Shown: piece after piece, positions 23,011 to 36,539 of the stretch | Position numbering within the stretch: the stretch's first letter is position 1 | How the letters are laid out: each line of letters opens with the position of its first letter | Assembly: GCA_033439265.1 (NCBI GenBank) | Contig: JAVTVX010000010.1 | Location: 5,084,001 to 5,148,000 of the forward strand | DNA from: Dillenia suffruticosa | Taxonomy: Eukaryota > Streptophyta > Magnoliopsida > Dilleniales > Dilleniaceae | DNA length: 64,000 bases | Direction: 5' to 3' | Position numbers and translations under genes: made by a program | Notes under the pieces: model-generated | Seen by the model: the letters and a program-made list of their open reading frames with translations, nothing else | Told to the model about the DNA's origin: nothing | Database searches by the model: none

Positions 23011-23959
23011 TATCTTCTCCTTTATCTTTCAATAAATCATTTGTTATAAATGTACACACTAAATTTTGTTTGGAAATTCTTATAAAAGCTATCTATAAGT
23101 AAGATGGAGATTATTATAGAAATATCATAAAACCTTATGGTTTTCTATGTGAAGTCAAAACTGAGGTGACTCAGAAATACTATAAAGGTTGTTTTAGAGA
23201 CAGTGTAGAATCTATTGTACAAACACATAGTCTGTTGCAAGATAGAAGGAAAGTAGAGGGTCATAGAAATTGTTATAGAGGTAGATGATCTCTTTCTTAA
23301 TCAAAATCTCAATTCAGCAATCTAATTGCAAATTAGGTACTACATTTAATCTAAAAATATGATCAGATAAACATTTCAATGATTCAACTACTGAATATCA
23401 AATTTACTGAAATTTCAATTTCAAATTCCAAAGAGTTAAACAATTTTCCAAGAAGGTTGGAGTGATCATTTGTACGTGTTCAGCTTATTACATCTCTTTG
23501 AGCAATCAAGGATAAGGTGGAGAAAAATGTGGGTGGAGTTAGCTCGACACTTAGTTTTTCAAAATAGAAACATTATCCAATAGTTGATTTTTTGGAGAGA
23601 TTTTGACATTTCTGCAAACTTCAACAATCAGATAAATTCTAATTAGAGTTTACACGTGTCAAGAGGAAAACTCAAATTTCAAATTTGAATTACAGTAGTT
23701 AAAATATCCCAAAGAATCAGGAGAAGTTCAGTACTTAAAAATCAGGACATTTTCTAGAAATATTACTACTCTTTGAATGATAACTTTATACTGTTACATC
23801 AAGTTTTGAAAATTGAAAATTCAAGTTAAAAAGAGGCATGTATATAAAAAAAAATACAGATTGATGAGAGTAATTTACAGAAAAATCAAAGTGAAGAAAT
23901 ATCTATAAATGAAGTGTACTGCTTGACAATAGCCTACTATGATTTGCAAATCCTTTCTT
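23011..23959. other. Gene-free flank between the two retrotransposons
   Basis: AT-rich sequence. The target duplication TATCT begins it. I see no further gene or repeat structure. Confidence 0.5.
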
Positions 23960-24570
23960 TGTACTTGTATTCTTTTGAGTTGAGTGATATGTGAGTTTTG
24001 TGAGATAATTTTGGCGAGAATTGATATCCTACCACTATTGGACGAAAGCATCTTTAGGTTAAGAAAATCAGAAGTCAACATCTTAAATTATATTTTGTAA
24101 TTTCTCATTATAGTGGAAAACTAACATGTTGGTAGATCCCAACTTGTTGGATTGAACAGTGGACGTAGGTATAAAATCGAATCACTATAAAATTTGGTTT
24201 GTTTCTTTAACATTTACTTTTATTTTTTGCTACATATATCTAGAATGATCGTGAGATTATTTTGAATCTAAATGGAGTTAGATTAAAAAAATTAAAATCA
24301 GCCAAAGACAACAAATTTAATTTTTTTGTACCATGACTTAGCCACCACTCAGTATCCAGAATTTCGCCCTGACTAATCTGGATCGATAGCTGTATGGCCC
24401 ATTTTATGGAGGCAGATCTCTCAATATTGTTTTTTTCATATTCATGGGAAGTTGAACTCCCGACATAGTTAAGAGACGAAGGTATTCACCTATCTACACC
24501 AACAAGTGTTGGTAGAAAACGAATTCAATCCCCCTTCTTGGTTCTCCCTTCTTGGTTGTCATAGGGATCA
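23960..24570 (+). repeat. Left LTR of the Sirevirus-type fossil
   Basis: Aligns with 31045-31436 from TGTACTTGTATTCTTTT to CTTGGTTGTCATAGGGATCA. Its extra length is the SINE at about 24321-24520. Confidence 0.75.
24321..24520 (-). mobile_element. tRNA-derived SINE nested in the fossil's left LTR
   Basis: The right LTR has no counterpart for this roughly 200-bp stretch. Read on the minus strand it starts CTACCAACACTTGTTGGTG, has an A-box-like TGGTGTAGATAGG, a B-box-like GGGAGTTCAACTTCC, and ends in an A-run (T-run at 24321-24327). AAATTTAA on the left and GAATTCAA on the right look like a mutated 8-bp target duplication. Confidence 0.65.
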
Positions 24571-27500
24571 ATAAGTAATATCAAAACAAGTGGTCTACTC
24601 CACTAAAGAGATCTCTTTAAAGTAAAAGAACCATAGATTTTCCTCATGCACTTGGCCAAACCATCAATAGAATACCTTTTCCATTTGAAATATAGAATAG
24701 AGACATTTATAAAAACTAATAAACTATGAGACTTGGGAGGTCATTACCTCTGGAGACTTAGAAGTAAAAATCCCAATAATAAACAAAGATAATAAAAGAA
24801 TAGTTTCTATAAACTCATGGGTTAAACACTTACTTCTTTGTGCAATTTTTCACACTGAATTTAATCTCATTTTTTTATGTGATACAGTTAAAGAAATTTG
24901 GGATAAACTTTGCATCATTTATGAATGACCAATGCCATGAAGGAAACTAAAATAAATTTATTGATACAATAGTATGAGCTTTTTTGGGTTTAGTAGGGAG
25001 AAAATATCAAAAATATATTTAATCATTTTTCTATTATTAGTAATGAATTAGATTCAATTGACAAAAAGATTTCAGATACTAATCAGGTTAGGAAAATCCT
25101 TTATATGTTGTTTAGAACTTGGGATGCCAAGAAAATAATAATTGAAGAAGTACAGGATTTGAACAAGCTATCCCTAAATGAGTTAAGAGACAAACTGATA
25201 TTATATAAGACTGAAATCTTCCATGCTGCCAAAACAAAAGACAAAAAGAAAACAATAACCTTCATAGCAAAAAAAGATGAAGGTTCAAAGGACGAAGAAA
25301 ATAGTGATCAAGAGCTAAACATGCTAAGAAAAAGACTTAGCCATGTTTTTAAAAAGAAAGGTAAAAAATTTTTCAAATCTAGAAGGGCTAATAACTCATA
25401 AAAGTTTAAATGAATGAGAAAATAATATATTACGAATGTAAAAAACCAAATCACATAGAGTATAATTATCCTGTTTTGATACAAAAGATCAAAACTTTCA
25501 AAAAAAAAAAAAGGGAAGACAATGGTGGCTTCTTGAAGTGATTTAGAAAAGGAAAATTCAAATTTTGAAAATTCTGAACCTTCTGAAGAAGTCAACCTTT
25601 GTTTGATGGCCAATATTCATATGAACTCTGAAACTCACTCAAATTATTTTTTTCGAGAATATTTCTAAAAATGACCAACTATTGAAAATTATCACATATC
25701 TCAAAAATAAAAATATGGTCTTAGAAAATGAAAAAGAAATAATTAGACAAACAATTTTTTTACTGAACTCAGAGTTATAAATGATTAGAAATGCAAATGC
25801 AGGATTGAAAAATGAAATTAAAGTTCTTAAAAATAAAGTAGAAGATTTGTCAAAATTCATAGAAACCATATTTTAGAAATTTCATAAAAGTAATGAAAAA
25901 TTGTCAAAACTACTTTCGATCCAAAAAAAGATTTTTTCAAAAATGGTTTGAGGTATGAGAATAATTTAAAATTTGTTTCAAAAACTAACAAATCTGTTTT
26001 TGTTAAAACTATAAAAGAATGACAGGTTAAATATTCACAGATGGGAAAAAATTGCCGCAGAATCATCCATAGAGGAACCCATAAAGACTATAATGAAAAA
26101 GTAAAAATCCAAAAAAAAAATACAATGCATGATTTAATTATAAAAAATCAATGTCTATTTAGAATAATTATAATTATAGACTTAAATATTTAAAAAATAA
26201 AAATAATTTTTCTTGCTATATATATCACAAATTTAGTCATTTTACTAGAAATTGTTTCATGAACAACTTTAATATATTTCAAGAAAAATTTAATTCTAAT
26301 ACAATTTTGTTTTCTAGAGAATCCAAACTTATTTGGATCCTTAAGAACATATGATACTTTTCTTTATTGTGAAAGAACAAGAGACTAGAGTGAAAAGAAA
26401 ATGGTATGTTGATAGCGGACACTCGAGACATATGACGGGAGATACCTCATTATTCAAAAGTTTGAAAGAAAAGATCATAGATTGGTAACTTTTGGATATA
26501 ACTAAAAACGAAAATCATTGAAAGAGACACTGTCAGTATAAACTCTACTACCATAAAAACTTATGTGATTTAGGGTATGTGTGTTATTTAAAAGAAATAA
26601 ATGTATTGTGTTTGACAATGAGACACAAAAACAAATTTTTGAAGAAATTAGGCCAAAAAATGTTTATGTGATAAATTCGATAATTTTAAATAGTTTAAAA
26701 GAAAATTGCTTGATGACCATTAGTAATGACAATTTTATATGGCATAAGAAATTAGATCATATAAATTTTAAATAATTAGAAAAATTATCTAAAGAAAATT
26801 AATAAGAGAAATTCCAAAAATTTCATTAAAAGAATATATAAATTGTAGTGATTGGTCATTGAATAAACAAGTAAAAATATCTTTTAAAAATAAAGATTAT
26901 ATTTCCACTTTTAGATTTTTAGAAATGATACATATGGATTTATTTAGATCAGTTAGAAATCTAAATCTCAGTGGAAATAGATATGGACTAGTAATTGTAA
27001 ATAACTTTTCTAAATTTACTTGGATATTGTTTCTAAGAAATAAAAATGAAACTTTTTGAATATTTTAAATTTTTGTTAAGAAAATTTAAAATGAAAAAAA
27101 AAATTAAAATAGTTAGTTTAAGAATGGATCGTGGTAAAAAAATTGATAATTTATAATTTTTAGAATATTATATATAAAAATAAATAAGTCAAAATTTTTT
27201 TATATCATACACACCATAACAAAATAGAGTAGTTGAATGTAAAAATAGGACAATTCAAGAAATGATTAGAACTATGTTAAAGATAGTGGTGTAGAAAAAT
27301 ATTATTTGTGCTAAAACCAATTCTACGATATGTTATATAATTAACAGAGTTTATATTATACCTATAACAAATTAAACCTCTATTATATTTTTAAAAGTAG
27401 AAAACATAATATTTCATATTTTCATATATTTGGCTGCACATATTACATTTTGAAAAATAACTTAATCACTCTAGATAAATTTGATGAAAAAACCATAAAA

Positions 27501-29949
27501 AGAATTTTTTAGTGTATTCATTAAATAGTAAAGCATATGGAATGTTTAATAAAGAATCTACAATTGTGGAAGAGACTATAAATGTAAAATTTCATAAAAA
27601 TGAATTTCAAAATCCAGAAAATGAAGAACATAATTAGAATATAATATATAAGAACTCTTCTATGAAAATGATAAAAATAAAGATACAGAAGTTGAAATAA
27701 ACTTAGAGAGGAAGTCATTAAAAGTTGAAAATTTTTATCTAATCACTCACAAAATGATATTATTGGTGACATAAATGAAAATATAAGAATTAAGTCAAGT
27801 CATAAAAATATAGAGAATCAATTTACATTTGTGTCATACATAGAATATAAAAGTATAGAATAATCTCTTAAATATGAGAGTCGGATAGAAACAATATAAA
27901 CTGAATTAAATTAACTTAAAAGATATAATGTATGGTTATTAGTTTCTAAAACAAATGATAAGACAATAATTAAAACAAAAGGGATGAAAATGGAAATATT
28001 ATCGTAAACAAAACTAGATTGGTTGCTAAAAAATATTCATAAGGAATTGACTATAATAAAACTTTTGTACTGACTGTTAGGCTAGAAACAATTAAAGTAT
28101 TTTTGACTTCTGTATATTTTAAAAATTTTAAATTATTTCAAATTGACGTAAAAAGTATATTTTTGAATAGCTATATAAAGGAGAAAGTACATGTTAGTCA
28201 ACCTTTCGGATTTGAAGAATATAATAATGAAGAGGTATTGTATGGTCTAAAACAAGCACTTGGAATATAGTAAGAAACATTAAGTGAATATTTTGTGAAA
28301 ATTGATTTTAAAAAGAGAAATATAGATATCACTTTATTTATCAAGTGTGTTGGTAATGATATTCTTGTTGTGCAAATATACATTGATAATATTGTATTTG
28401 GTTCTACTAATGAATATTTGTGTGATGATTTTAGTGGAATTATGAAAAGTGAATTTGAAATATGTATAATAAGTGAATTGAAATTTTTAGGGTTACAAAA
28501 CAAACTCTTCTAAAATATTTTTATAAATCAAGAAAAATACACAAGAGAGTTAATTAAAAAACTTGACATGAAAAATTCAAAATATGTTAGGATCTGTACA
28601 TCTATTTTTATTAAATTAGATTTAGATAAAAAAGGGAAAAATGTAAATGAAAATTTTGATAAAAGTATGATAGAATTTTAGTTATATTTGATCGCTTCAC
28701 GTCTCAATTTTTTATATAGTGTGTGTTTATATACTCAATTTCAAAGTAAACCCAAAAAATCTTACCTTAGAGCAACAAAGAGAATTTTAAACTATATTGC
28801 GAGTTTTAATAATTTAGGAATTTGGTATATAAGAAATTCAAATTTTGAATTAATTGAATATTCAGATACCGATTATACGAAATATAAAATTGATCGAAAA
28901 AGTATTTCAAATACTTGTTAATTTTTAGGAGATAGAATTATAAGTTGGGTATTTAAAAAACAAATTTTAGTTGTTTTATCTACAGTCAAATCAAAATATA
29001 TCTCAGTAAGAAATCGTTGTACTCAAATTTTGTAGTTAAAATAATAAGTTAGAGATTATGAATTACATTATAAGAATATTGTGATAAAATGTGATAATAC
29101 AATTATAATTTGTCTTATTAAAAATCCTATAAATCATTCAAAATCCAAACACATAGAGGTTGACATCATGTTATTAGAAACCATGTTATAAATGGAGATG
29201 TGGTTTTTGAATATATTGAAACCAAAAATCAATTTACAGATATTTTTACAAAACCATTAGATAGAGAGATTTTAAAATATTAAAAATAAAATTGGAATAT
29301 GTTTTCCATTTAAAAAAAAAAGGTTTGTATAGAAATTAGCGGGTTAATAAGAATAGGTTCTATATAAGATAACTCAAAGAAACCCCAAAATTTCTAGTTA
29401 CCTCTCTCATCTCTCCCCTTTTTGCAAACCCTAATTCAAGAAACCCTAACCTTTGTTCAATCTCTCATATTTGGATTTTTCCAAATTAGAGTCTTCAAAA
29501 TTTCTTTCGGCCAATGAAGAAATCTTTCGATCTCCTTAACAAAATTTATAATCTTTTCATCAAGTACATGATTCCCCGCATCAAGAATTCGAATCTCAAT
29601 TTTCATAATATCAATTTCAACCTTCACAACTTGAACCCTAACCTTCTCAACCTGAATTTTCACAACAACTGAACCTTCAAAAATTCAAAATCAAAATCCC
29701 ATACATTCAGTTTAGGCCAATAATACTCAAAATCAATCCTTGCAGATTTTTGGATTTTGGGTATTTCAAAAAGATGAGTTTAGAGATGAGGAGGTTTCTT
29801 GAAAAGATTGAAGGGGTTAGTCTGTGCAATGCAAAAAGTAGTTGTATTTAAAGGATTTTTTTTTTTTTATAAGAATTTAGATGCAAAAATTTCTAAAAAA
29901 TTAGTGTGAAGAATGTTAGGATTTTGTATTGAAATTTTTTAAGAATATG

Positions 29950-30720
29950 TTGCGAAATGTTTAGTATTTAAGAGAATAGACAATGATTCTTTAGAAATGA
30001 TGACGACACGTGAGCTTTATAATCTATTTAAGGCTAAAAACTATTTTAGACGAGGTTATTTGTATGAAAAGGATGTTCCTCTGCTGATTTGAGTTGTAAG
30101 CAAAGTGATAATTATTTTATTTGATTTCTCGAAATGGAAGTTCAACCACTGTCATAGTCGAAGATGGAAGAATCTTAATTGCACTACTGTTGGGAAGAGA
30201 ACTAAACATGGTTAGTGTGTTTATGAACCATATTAGAAAGAATAAGATAAATAAATCTTATGGAAATATTCTGATAAATCTCTTAGAGTTTAAAGGATTC
30301 GATTTTTCTGTTCTTAGAGATCCAATTTTGGAGCTAAGTTTGTTAGGAAAGTCACTAATTTCTCACACAGGTATTGAAATTTCTAAATAGAAAATATGAA
30401 AATAGAAGAATAAGAGTTTTTGGAAAATAAAATTTAATGGTATTGATGAAATTGATTATCCTTTTGAAGAAGAAGACAACATATAAGCGCCAAGAACTGC
30501 ATTTGTGCATGGTGAGTCTTCAAGAAGAAGAGAGACCCCTACTAAAGAAAATGAGACTTCTAGTTCCAAAAATGATTTTGAATGGAAAAAGGAATTGAAA
30601 AAAAAAAATTGATGAGTGTTTAAAAAGGCAAAAGGAAAGTCAAGAAAAAATTCTCAAAATTCTAAAGTTATTTTCAATGGATACAGAATACAATGTATAG
30701 TGTGCTATAGTTCTTATATC
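29950..30720 (+). other. Remnant of the extra 3' coding region of the Sirevirus-type fossil
   Basis: Lies between RNase H and the polypurine tract. The stretch from about 30121 reads RNGSSTTVIVEDGRI, LLLGRELNMVSVF and NILINLLEFKGFDFS. This resembles the additional reading frame (sometimes called env-like) of plant Sireviruses. It is broken, and its function was never settled in the family. Confidence 0.45.
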
Positions 30721-31044
30721 TTCTATGTCAATTTCTATGACATCTTCTATATAATGTAGTTTAAATCAATAAAGTCTCTGAAATTTTTCCTTTGTTAGTT
30801 TCTATTTCTCTATATAATATTTGTTCTAAAATTTACTTTAAATTTACTTTATTTTCTTTTGATGAAACAAAAGGGGGAATAAAAAAATAGATGATAAAAA
30901 TAAAAAATATGCACACATTAAGGGAGAGAAAATTGAAATATCCATAAATTGAGGGGAAGTTTGAAAATGTGCATTCTTGATATTTTTAAACATTTATTTT
31001 TTATAGTTTTGTTATTATCAAAAAGGGGAAGAATATATTTTTTT

Positions 31045-31436
31045 TGTACTGGTGTTCTTTTATGTTGAGTTATGTATGAGTTTTATGAAGCAGTTTTGAT
31101 AAGAGTTGACATCTAATTACTGTTGAATGAAGAAATCTTTAGTCTAAGAAGATAAGAAGTCAATAACTTGAATTATATTTTATAACTTCCTATTTATAGC
31201 GAAAAATTAGCAAGTTGCTAGATCCCCGCTTGCTGGTCGGAAGAGTGGATAAAGACATAAAGTCAAACTACTATAAAATTAGATTTGTTTCTCTATCATT
31301 TACTTTTATTTTCTACTGAATATATCTAGAGTTACCATAAAATTATTTTGAATTTAAGTAGAGATAGATTTTTAAAAAAATTAAAACCAACCAAAGACAA
31401 CTAATTTAACTCCCTTTTTGGTTGTCACAAGAACCA
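31045..31436 (+). repeat. Right LTR of the Sirevirus-type fossil
   Basis: About 392 bp. Shares the order TGTACTGGTGTTCTTTTATG ... GACATCTAATTACTGTTGAA ... CTTTTTGGTTGTCACAAGAA with the left LTR, with many differences. Confidence 0.75.
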
Positions 31437-32602
31437 ATAGACTATCTTACAAAGATTTTGATTACTCAACTCCCTAGGAGATTTAAGGTTTGAAGAAATG
31501 AGGTCAAGCCACGAATTGAAAATCGAAGAGAGTATGATTGATCGAGAGCGAGAGAGAGAATTGATCTCAATCTACAATAAGCAATAGCAAGAGTGAGAGA
31601 ATTGTCGGTCAAGATTTTTTTTTAATCTTCAAAAACAGAACCTGCGGATCACACGGGTCGCGGTTCACCTGCAATTGACCCACGACTTTTTAAGATTTAA
31701 TACAAAAATGGTATTATAATTGGACCGACCTGTGAAATGTCTAAGTAACTTGTTTTCGTTATTTAAATAGGAATATAGAATGGCAGGTTGGTCTGGTTTT
31801 AACAACACTTATAATTACTACGAATCAAACCCCATCCAATGATTAATATAAATCATTTTCGTTAATTAAAAAATTCATACGTTATAATTTAAATCTTGAT
31901 AAAGTGTCCAACTTGGTCAATCGACTATAAACTATTTATTTTAATTTAATGTAATAATGACTTATAGTTTTTGTATGTGTCATCTACCCAAGTGCATACA
32001 CAAGTTTATATATGTACTAGGTGGAGTATATCACGCGTTGCGCGATGTAGAGTTAAAATTTAGTTATAAAAAATCGGTGATATACCCAATGTTAGAAATT
32101 GTAATTGTATGTCTTTAAATAAATTATAGCAAGCAGACCACATCAGCTCCAATTCAATAATGAGTAATCAACTGCCATCAATTGAGGGACAACAAAATCT
32201 GAAATGGTATGATCATACATATATATATGGTTAATAATAATTATAAACTATTATCATTCCATATGATTTTGACCTTAAAAGAAAAATGATTTGTTCCATC
32301 TCTATTGGCAGGCTTAAAAAAATTAGTGTCTCTTTCTTTATTCTCTCTTTATTTTAAATTTCAATTTTATTTTATGGATAACAAAGAAATCTGAAAAATA
32401 TCTCATCTAAACCCTTATGAATTTGAACCAATATTTTTTTATGCATACATGCATTTTTTTACCCGTGCAAGAAGCAAATAAAAAAACAATGGTAATTGAG
32501 AAAAAAACTTCAGAAAAACTTGAATTACATGAACCCAACTTAAGCCCAACAAAGCAAAATGGGCCAGAGCCCACGCAAAGAGGAGCTCGGTTTATTAATT
32601 TA
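31437..32602. other. Gene-free AT-rich region
   Basis: No coding potential, paired repeats or RNA gene seen. The 118-codon frame opening at 32417 runs into the SINE at 32614 and is not a gene. Confidence 0.5.
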
Positions 32603-32613
32603 CTTCATTTGCT

Positions 32614-32813
32614 TTTTTTTTTTTTTTGTTCTCTGGACTTGATCTACCGTCGAGTATTTGGAGTTTTACTCCGACTAATTTCGGCTGAGTTACTTTCAAG
32701 TCTCAATCAAGAGAGAGCTCTCCAAATATCGTTTTTGTCACTACCAAAACTCGAACCCCTATTTTTGGTGTGAGGTGTTAGTACTTTTCTCACTAAACTA
32801 ACGAAGCGTTGGT
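32614..32813 (-). mobile_element. tRNA-derived SINE with 11-bp target duplication
   Basis: Flanked by perfect copies of CTTCATTTGCT (32603-32613 and 32814-32824). Read on the minus strand it begins ACCAACGCTTCGTTAGTTTA, has an A-box-like TAGTTTAGTGAG, a B-box GGTTCGAGTTTTGG, and ends in an A-run (T-run from 32614). About 200 bp, the usual plant SINE size. The perfect duplication means it is fairly young. Confidence 0.85.
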
Positions 32814-32824
32814 CTTCATTTGCT

Positions 32825-35800
32825 CTATTAGCACAAGAAACAAGTTGGTTGACAGTTTTAGTCAACTAAAACTATGCACTTTATATATTACATATGTTAC
32901 ACCATATATATATAAATCTATATGTTTTACTCAAAAAGTAATATATTTTGAAATTTTTCTTTTACATTCCAAAAAGTAGCATTCTTTAAGTTTTTCAAAA
33001 AAAAGACATTTGCGTTTTATGATAAATATTTAATAGTTTTTTTTTGAAATACAATTATATAAAAAAGTATATGTGAAATAGTATATTTGGGAAAAGGCTA
33101 AAATGAAGATTAATTATGCTACTAATTGCTTAACTGCCTATCATTGTTAATATTGGGTCATTGTTAATATTGGGGCAGGTTAGATCATGAGTTAAAAATC
33201 TTTTATTAACTAAGAAGTGTATTAACATGCACACACATTAAGATTTATCTTTTAAAAAAAAAACATAGGAAAAACTCAAAATGGTTGTTGGTACTTTTTT
33301 TAATATAAAAATATTTTCAACTTAGTATTTTTACGATTATAATTTTTATAGTATTATAATATTATGGCCACTTTTTCCAATATAAAAATATTTTTAAAAT
33401 ATTTTTTAATTTAATATTTTTATAAATATAATTTTTTGGTATTATAAAATTATAATATTTTTACTATATGCAAAAATATTTTTCATATAATAAAATAATC
33501 TATATCAAATATTTTTAGTATTTATAGTATAATTGTGAAATTTTATAATAAAATTATCATTTGATGTGTTATTAACCATATAATATAATAATAATACATG
33601 ATCGGTTGTAAATACTTTTTTTAATATAAAAAAATTTTAAATATTTTATTACTTGATATTTTTATAATTATAATTTTTGTAGTATTCTAAAGGGATAATA
33701 TTTTTATTATATATCATTTATTTCAAATATTTTTAGTCTAATCATAAAATTTTATAATAAAATTATCATTTATTTTGCATAATTATTATTTAGTATTTTT
33801 CAAAATATTTTTGTAGTATCACATTATAAATTTTTTTTTAATATTTTTATATTATAGATATTTTTTAATAATATTTTTAAAATTTTTAATATTAAAAATT
33901 TTTAATTATAATTTTTAATATTTTTCTATTATAAAAAATATTTTTTGATATTTTAATAAGGAGAGAGAGAGAAAGTTAATGAGGAGAGAGAATGAGTTAA
34001 ATGAGAGAGGGAGGGATGATATTTTTATATTATAAATGTTTTTAATTATAAATGTTATTTTTTAATATTTTTATGTGGACAGAGAGTTAACGATGAGAGA
34101 GAGAAAAAGTTAATGAGAGCGAGGAGAGATAGTGGCGGAGGGGGTGTGCTAATGAGAAGAGAGAGAGAGAGAATGAAAGGTTGGTGGGAGGTGGAGAGAG
34201 AGTGAGAGAAAGGTGACGTGGAGAGAGAGAGGACATAGGGGGAGAGAGAGAGGGATTGAGAGGGTAAGGGGAAGAGGGAGAGGGAGGCACCTTCGTCGAT
34301 GGAGGTGGTGCCTTTCGACGAACGTCGTGATTTTTATTGACATTGATAAAAAAAATTTAAAATAATTTTATTAAATATATAAACATTGATCTAAAATTAT
34401 AATATTTAACAATTTAACTGTAAAAAATTCATAAAAATTAATATTTAATCTAAAATTGTTAAAATATAAAAATCTAAAAATAATAATCTAAAAAAGTATT
34501 TTTTTCAAATAAAAAATTAAAACTAAATATGAATTTCACTATTTTTGTGAAATTTCCAAGCACAATAGTGAATTGAATTAGCCTTCGTCAATGAAGGAAT
34601 AGTCATTCGTCGATAAAGGCTTAAAATATAATTAAATAATAAAAAGAAAAAAGAAAGATATCTTTAGAAGGCTGAAAAGTTTGTCTACGAAGACCGTAAA
34701 AATTCATAAATATTAATATTTAATCTAAAATTTTTAAAACATAAAAATCTAAAAAATAATATAAATATTTATATATTTATATAAAATAAAAAATAATTTG
34801 AAATATTAAATATTTAAGCATTAATATTTAGATTTTGATATTTAAATAAATTATTAAATTATAATACAAAATATTAAAATATTAAATCATAAACTAAAAC
34901 TACATTATTTAATAATTTAATCATTAAGTAAACTTATAAATATTATTATTTAATTTAAAATTTTATAAGAATAAAGCACTTAATATTTAATTTAAATTTA
35001 AATCTATATTATTAATTAAATATATTAAATTAAAATAAAATGAAAAATATATTTGTAATAAAGAGAGAGGTGACATGGAGAGATAGGACGAAAAGGGAGA
35101 GAGAAAGATTGAGTGAGATAAGGTGGAGCACGATGAAATAAAAAAAAGGTATAAAAGCTCTAAATAAAGGGAAGAGTGTGCCACATGAGAGGACAACCAC
35201 CCGCTCCTTTTCTCATATGGACGACGACGAAACCCACGTGGGATAACTTGCACGACACTTATATATATATATTAATAAATAATATGTAAAATTATTTATC
35301 TATTTGAATAATTAAAACAAATATGATCAATTTACGAAAAAGTCAATAAATATACTAAATAATAAAACTAATAGATAATTACGATCAAATCCAATATATA
35401 GTTTTCAAGGATTTGATTATGCGTCAAGATTTGACAAATACTTGAAAATCTTACTTGGGAAGGAAGTTTTGCAGATAAAAATAATAGTTGCCTCACAACT
35501 TAAAATTATCATTTTAGGAACCAAACCAAGGAAACCTATAATCATTTATATTTTGGCAGAATAATAAAAAGGTAAAAAACCATTCAACATATTGTACTTC
35601 CATTTGCCTAAAGATCGGTCGGAAGATTTTAGGATTTGAACAAATGGGTTACTGTAATATATATAGAGTAAAGGGTAATACATTTATTTTTAATATTTTA
35701 TTTTTGTAGAACTTTTACTATTTAATAATTATTTATAATTCTTGAATTATGTCTATTAAAAAAATTATACCCATGTATTATGCGTGTCCTCCCTCAATTA

Positions 35801-36500
35801 CGAATAAAATTATAAAACAAATCAAATATATAAAGATTAGGAAAAAAAATCAATCGATTAGATAACTCTTTCAAAGACTTGGCATGCCTGTGCGAAAACG
35901 AGACAGCACACCAAAGATTAAAAGCAATGTTATTAGAAACGTACGTACCACAAGTGGATCGCGATTGGACCATAGTTTGAAGAAAAAGCGGTCCATTCAA
36001 TCATAATTTTTTAATAAATTGTCTAACCCGCGATCTTGTAATGAATATAGTTTTTGTATTTAATTGTCAAATACAAAAAAAAAAATCTACTAAAATTTCA
36101 TTTATTAAATTTTAGATAGAAAGACATTTAAGTTTTTTAGAATTCGTGAAATTAAAAAAAAAAAATCCAAATTAAAATCTTTAAAAATTTTCTCAAATCT
36201 ATCGATTTCTCCCATTTTTCCTCATCTTTTCCCTTTGCTCTCTAAATTTCTCGAATCGATTGATTAACTAAACTATTGTTTGATATAAATTTTAAGAGTG
36301 ATTATTTGATTTTATATTTATTAAAATTTTATTTTTAAATTTTTATATAAAAATATAAAAGTAATATATATTTATTTTAGAAATAAATTTATATATTTTT
36401 AATTATTATTAAAAATATTCAACGATCCTGATTTACGATTGCGTTTAAAATTTATGAGTCGATGTATAAACACTACCAACACTATAACATTGATTGGCGG
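32825..36500. other. Gene-free AT-rich region with GA-rich tracts
   Basis: 33280-33960 is made of repeated AATATTTTTA-type words. GA-rich tracts (GAGAGAGA with AGTTAATGAG words) occur at 33960-34300 and 35060-35150. AT-rich words continue to 35000. Serine/leucine-rich minus frames across the GA tracts are composition artefacts. Confidence 0.55.
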
Positions 36501-36539
36501 GGGCAATTTTAGGAAATTATGAATATTACGGTGCGACAC

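Larger units (their letters stand above)
23960..31436 (+). mobile_element. Ty1/copia Sirevirus-type fossil, heavily decayed
   Basis: Diverged LTRs at 23960-24570 and 31045-31436 flank a copia-ordered interior on the plus strand. Gag remnants (DLNKLSLNELRDKL, about 24600-25600) come first, then protease (WYVDSGHSRHM, about 26400), integrase (about 26730-27500; FKNKDYISTF, IHMDLFRSV), reverse transcriptase (about 27900-28500; YIDNIVFGSTN, ELKFLGLQ) and RNase H (about 28690-29270). A decayed primer site follows the left LTR (AATATCAAAACAAG near 24578) and a polypurine AAAAAGGGGAAGAA (about 31018) precedes the right LTR. An extra 1.7 kb after RNase H fits Sireviruses. It is clearly dead, with dozens of breaks; the strong LTR divergence says it is old. 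Confidence 0.85.

Noticed and set aside
32417-32773. 118-codon plus-strand frame
   Set aside because: It runs into the SINE and its T-run; the second half is antisense SINE sequence.
34087-34343. Ser/Leu/Pro-rich minus-strand frames
   Set aside because: They fall on a GA-rich low-complexity tract.
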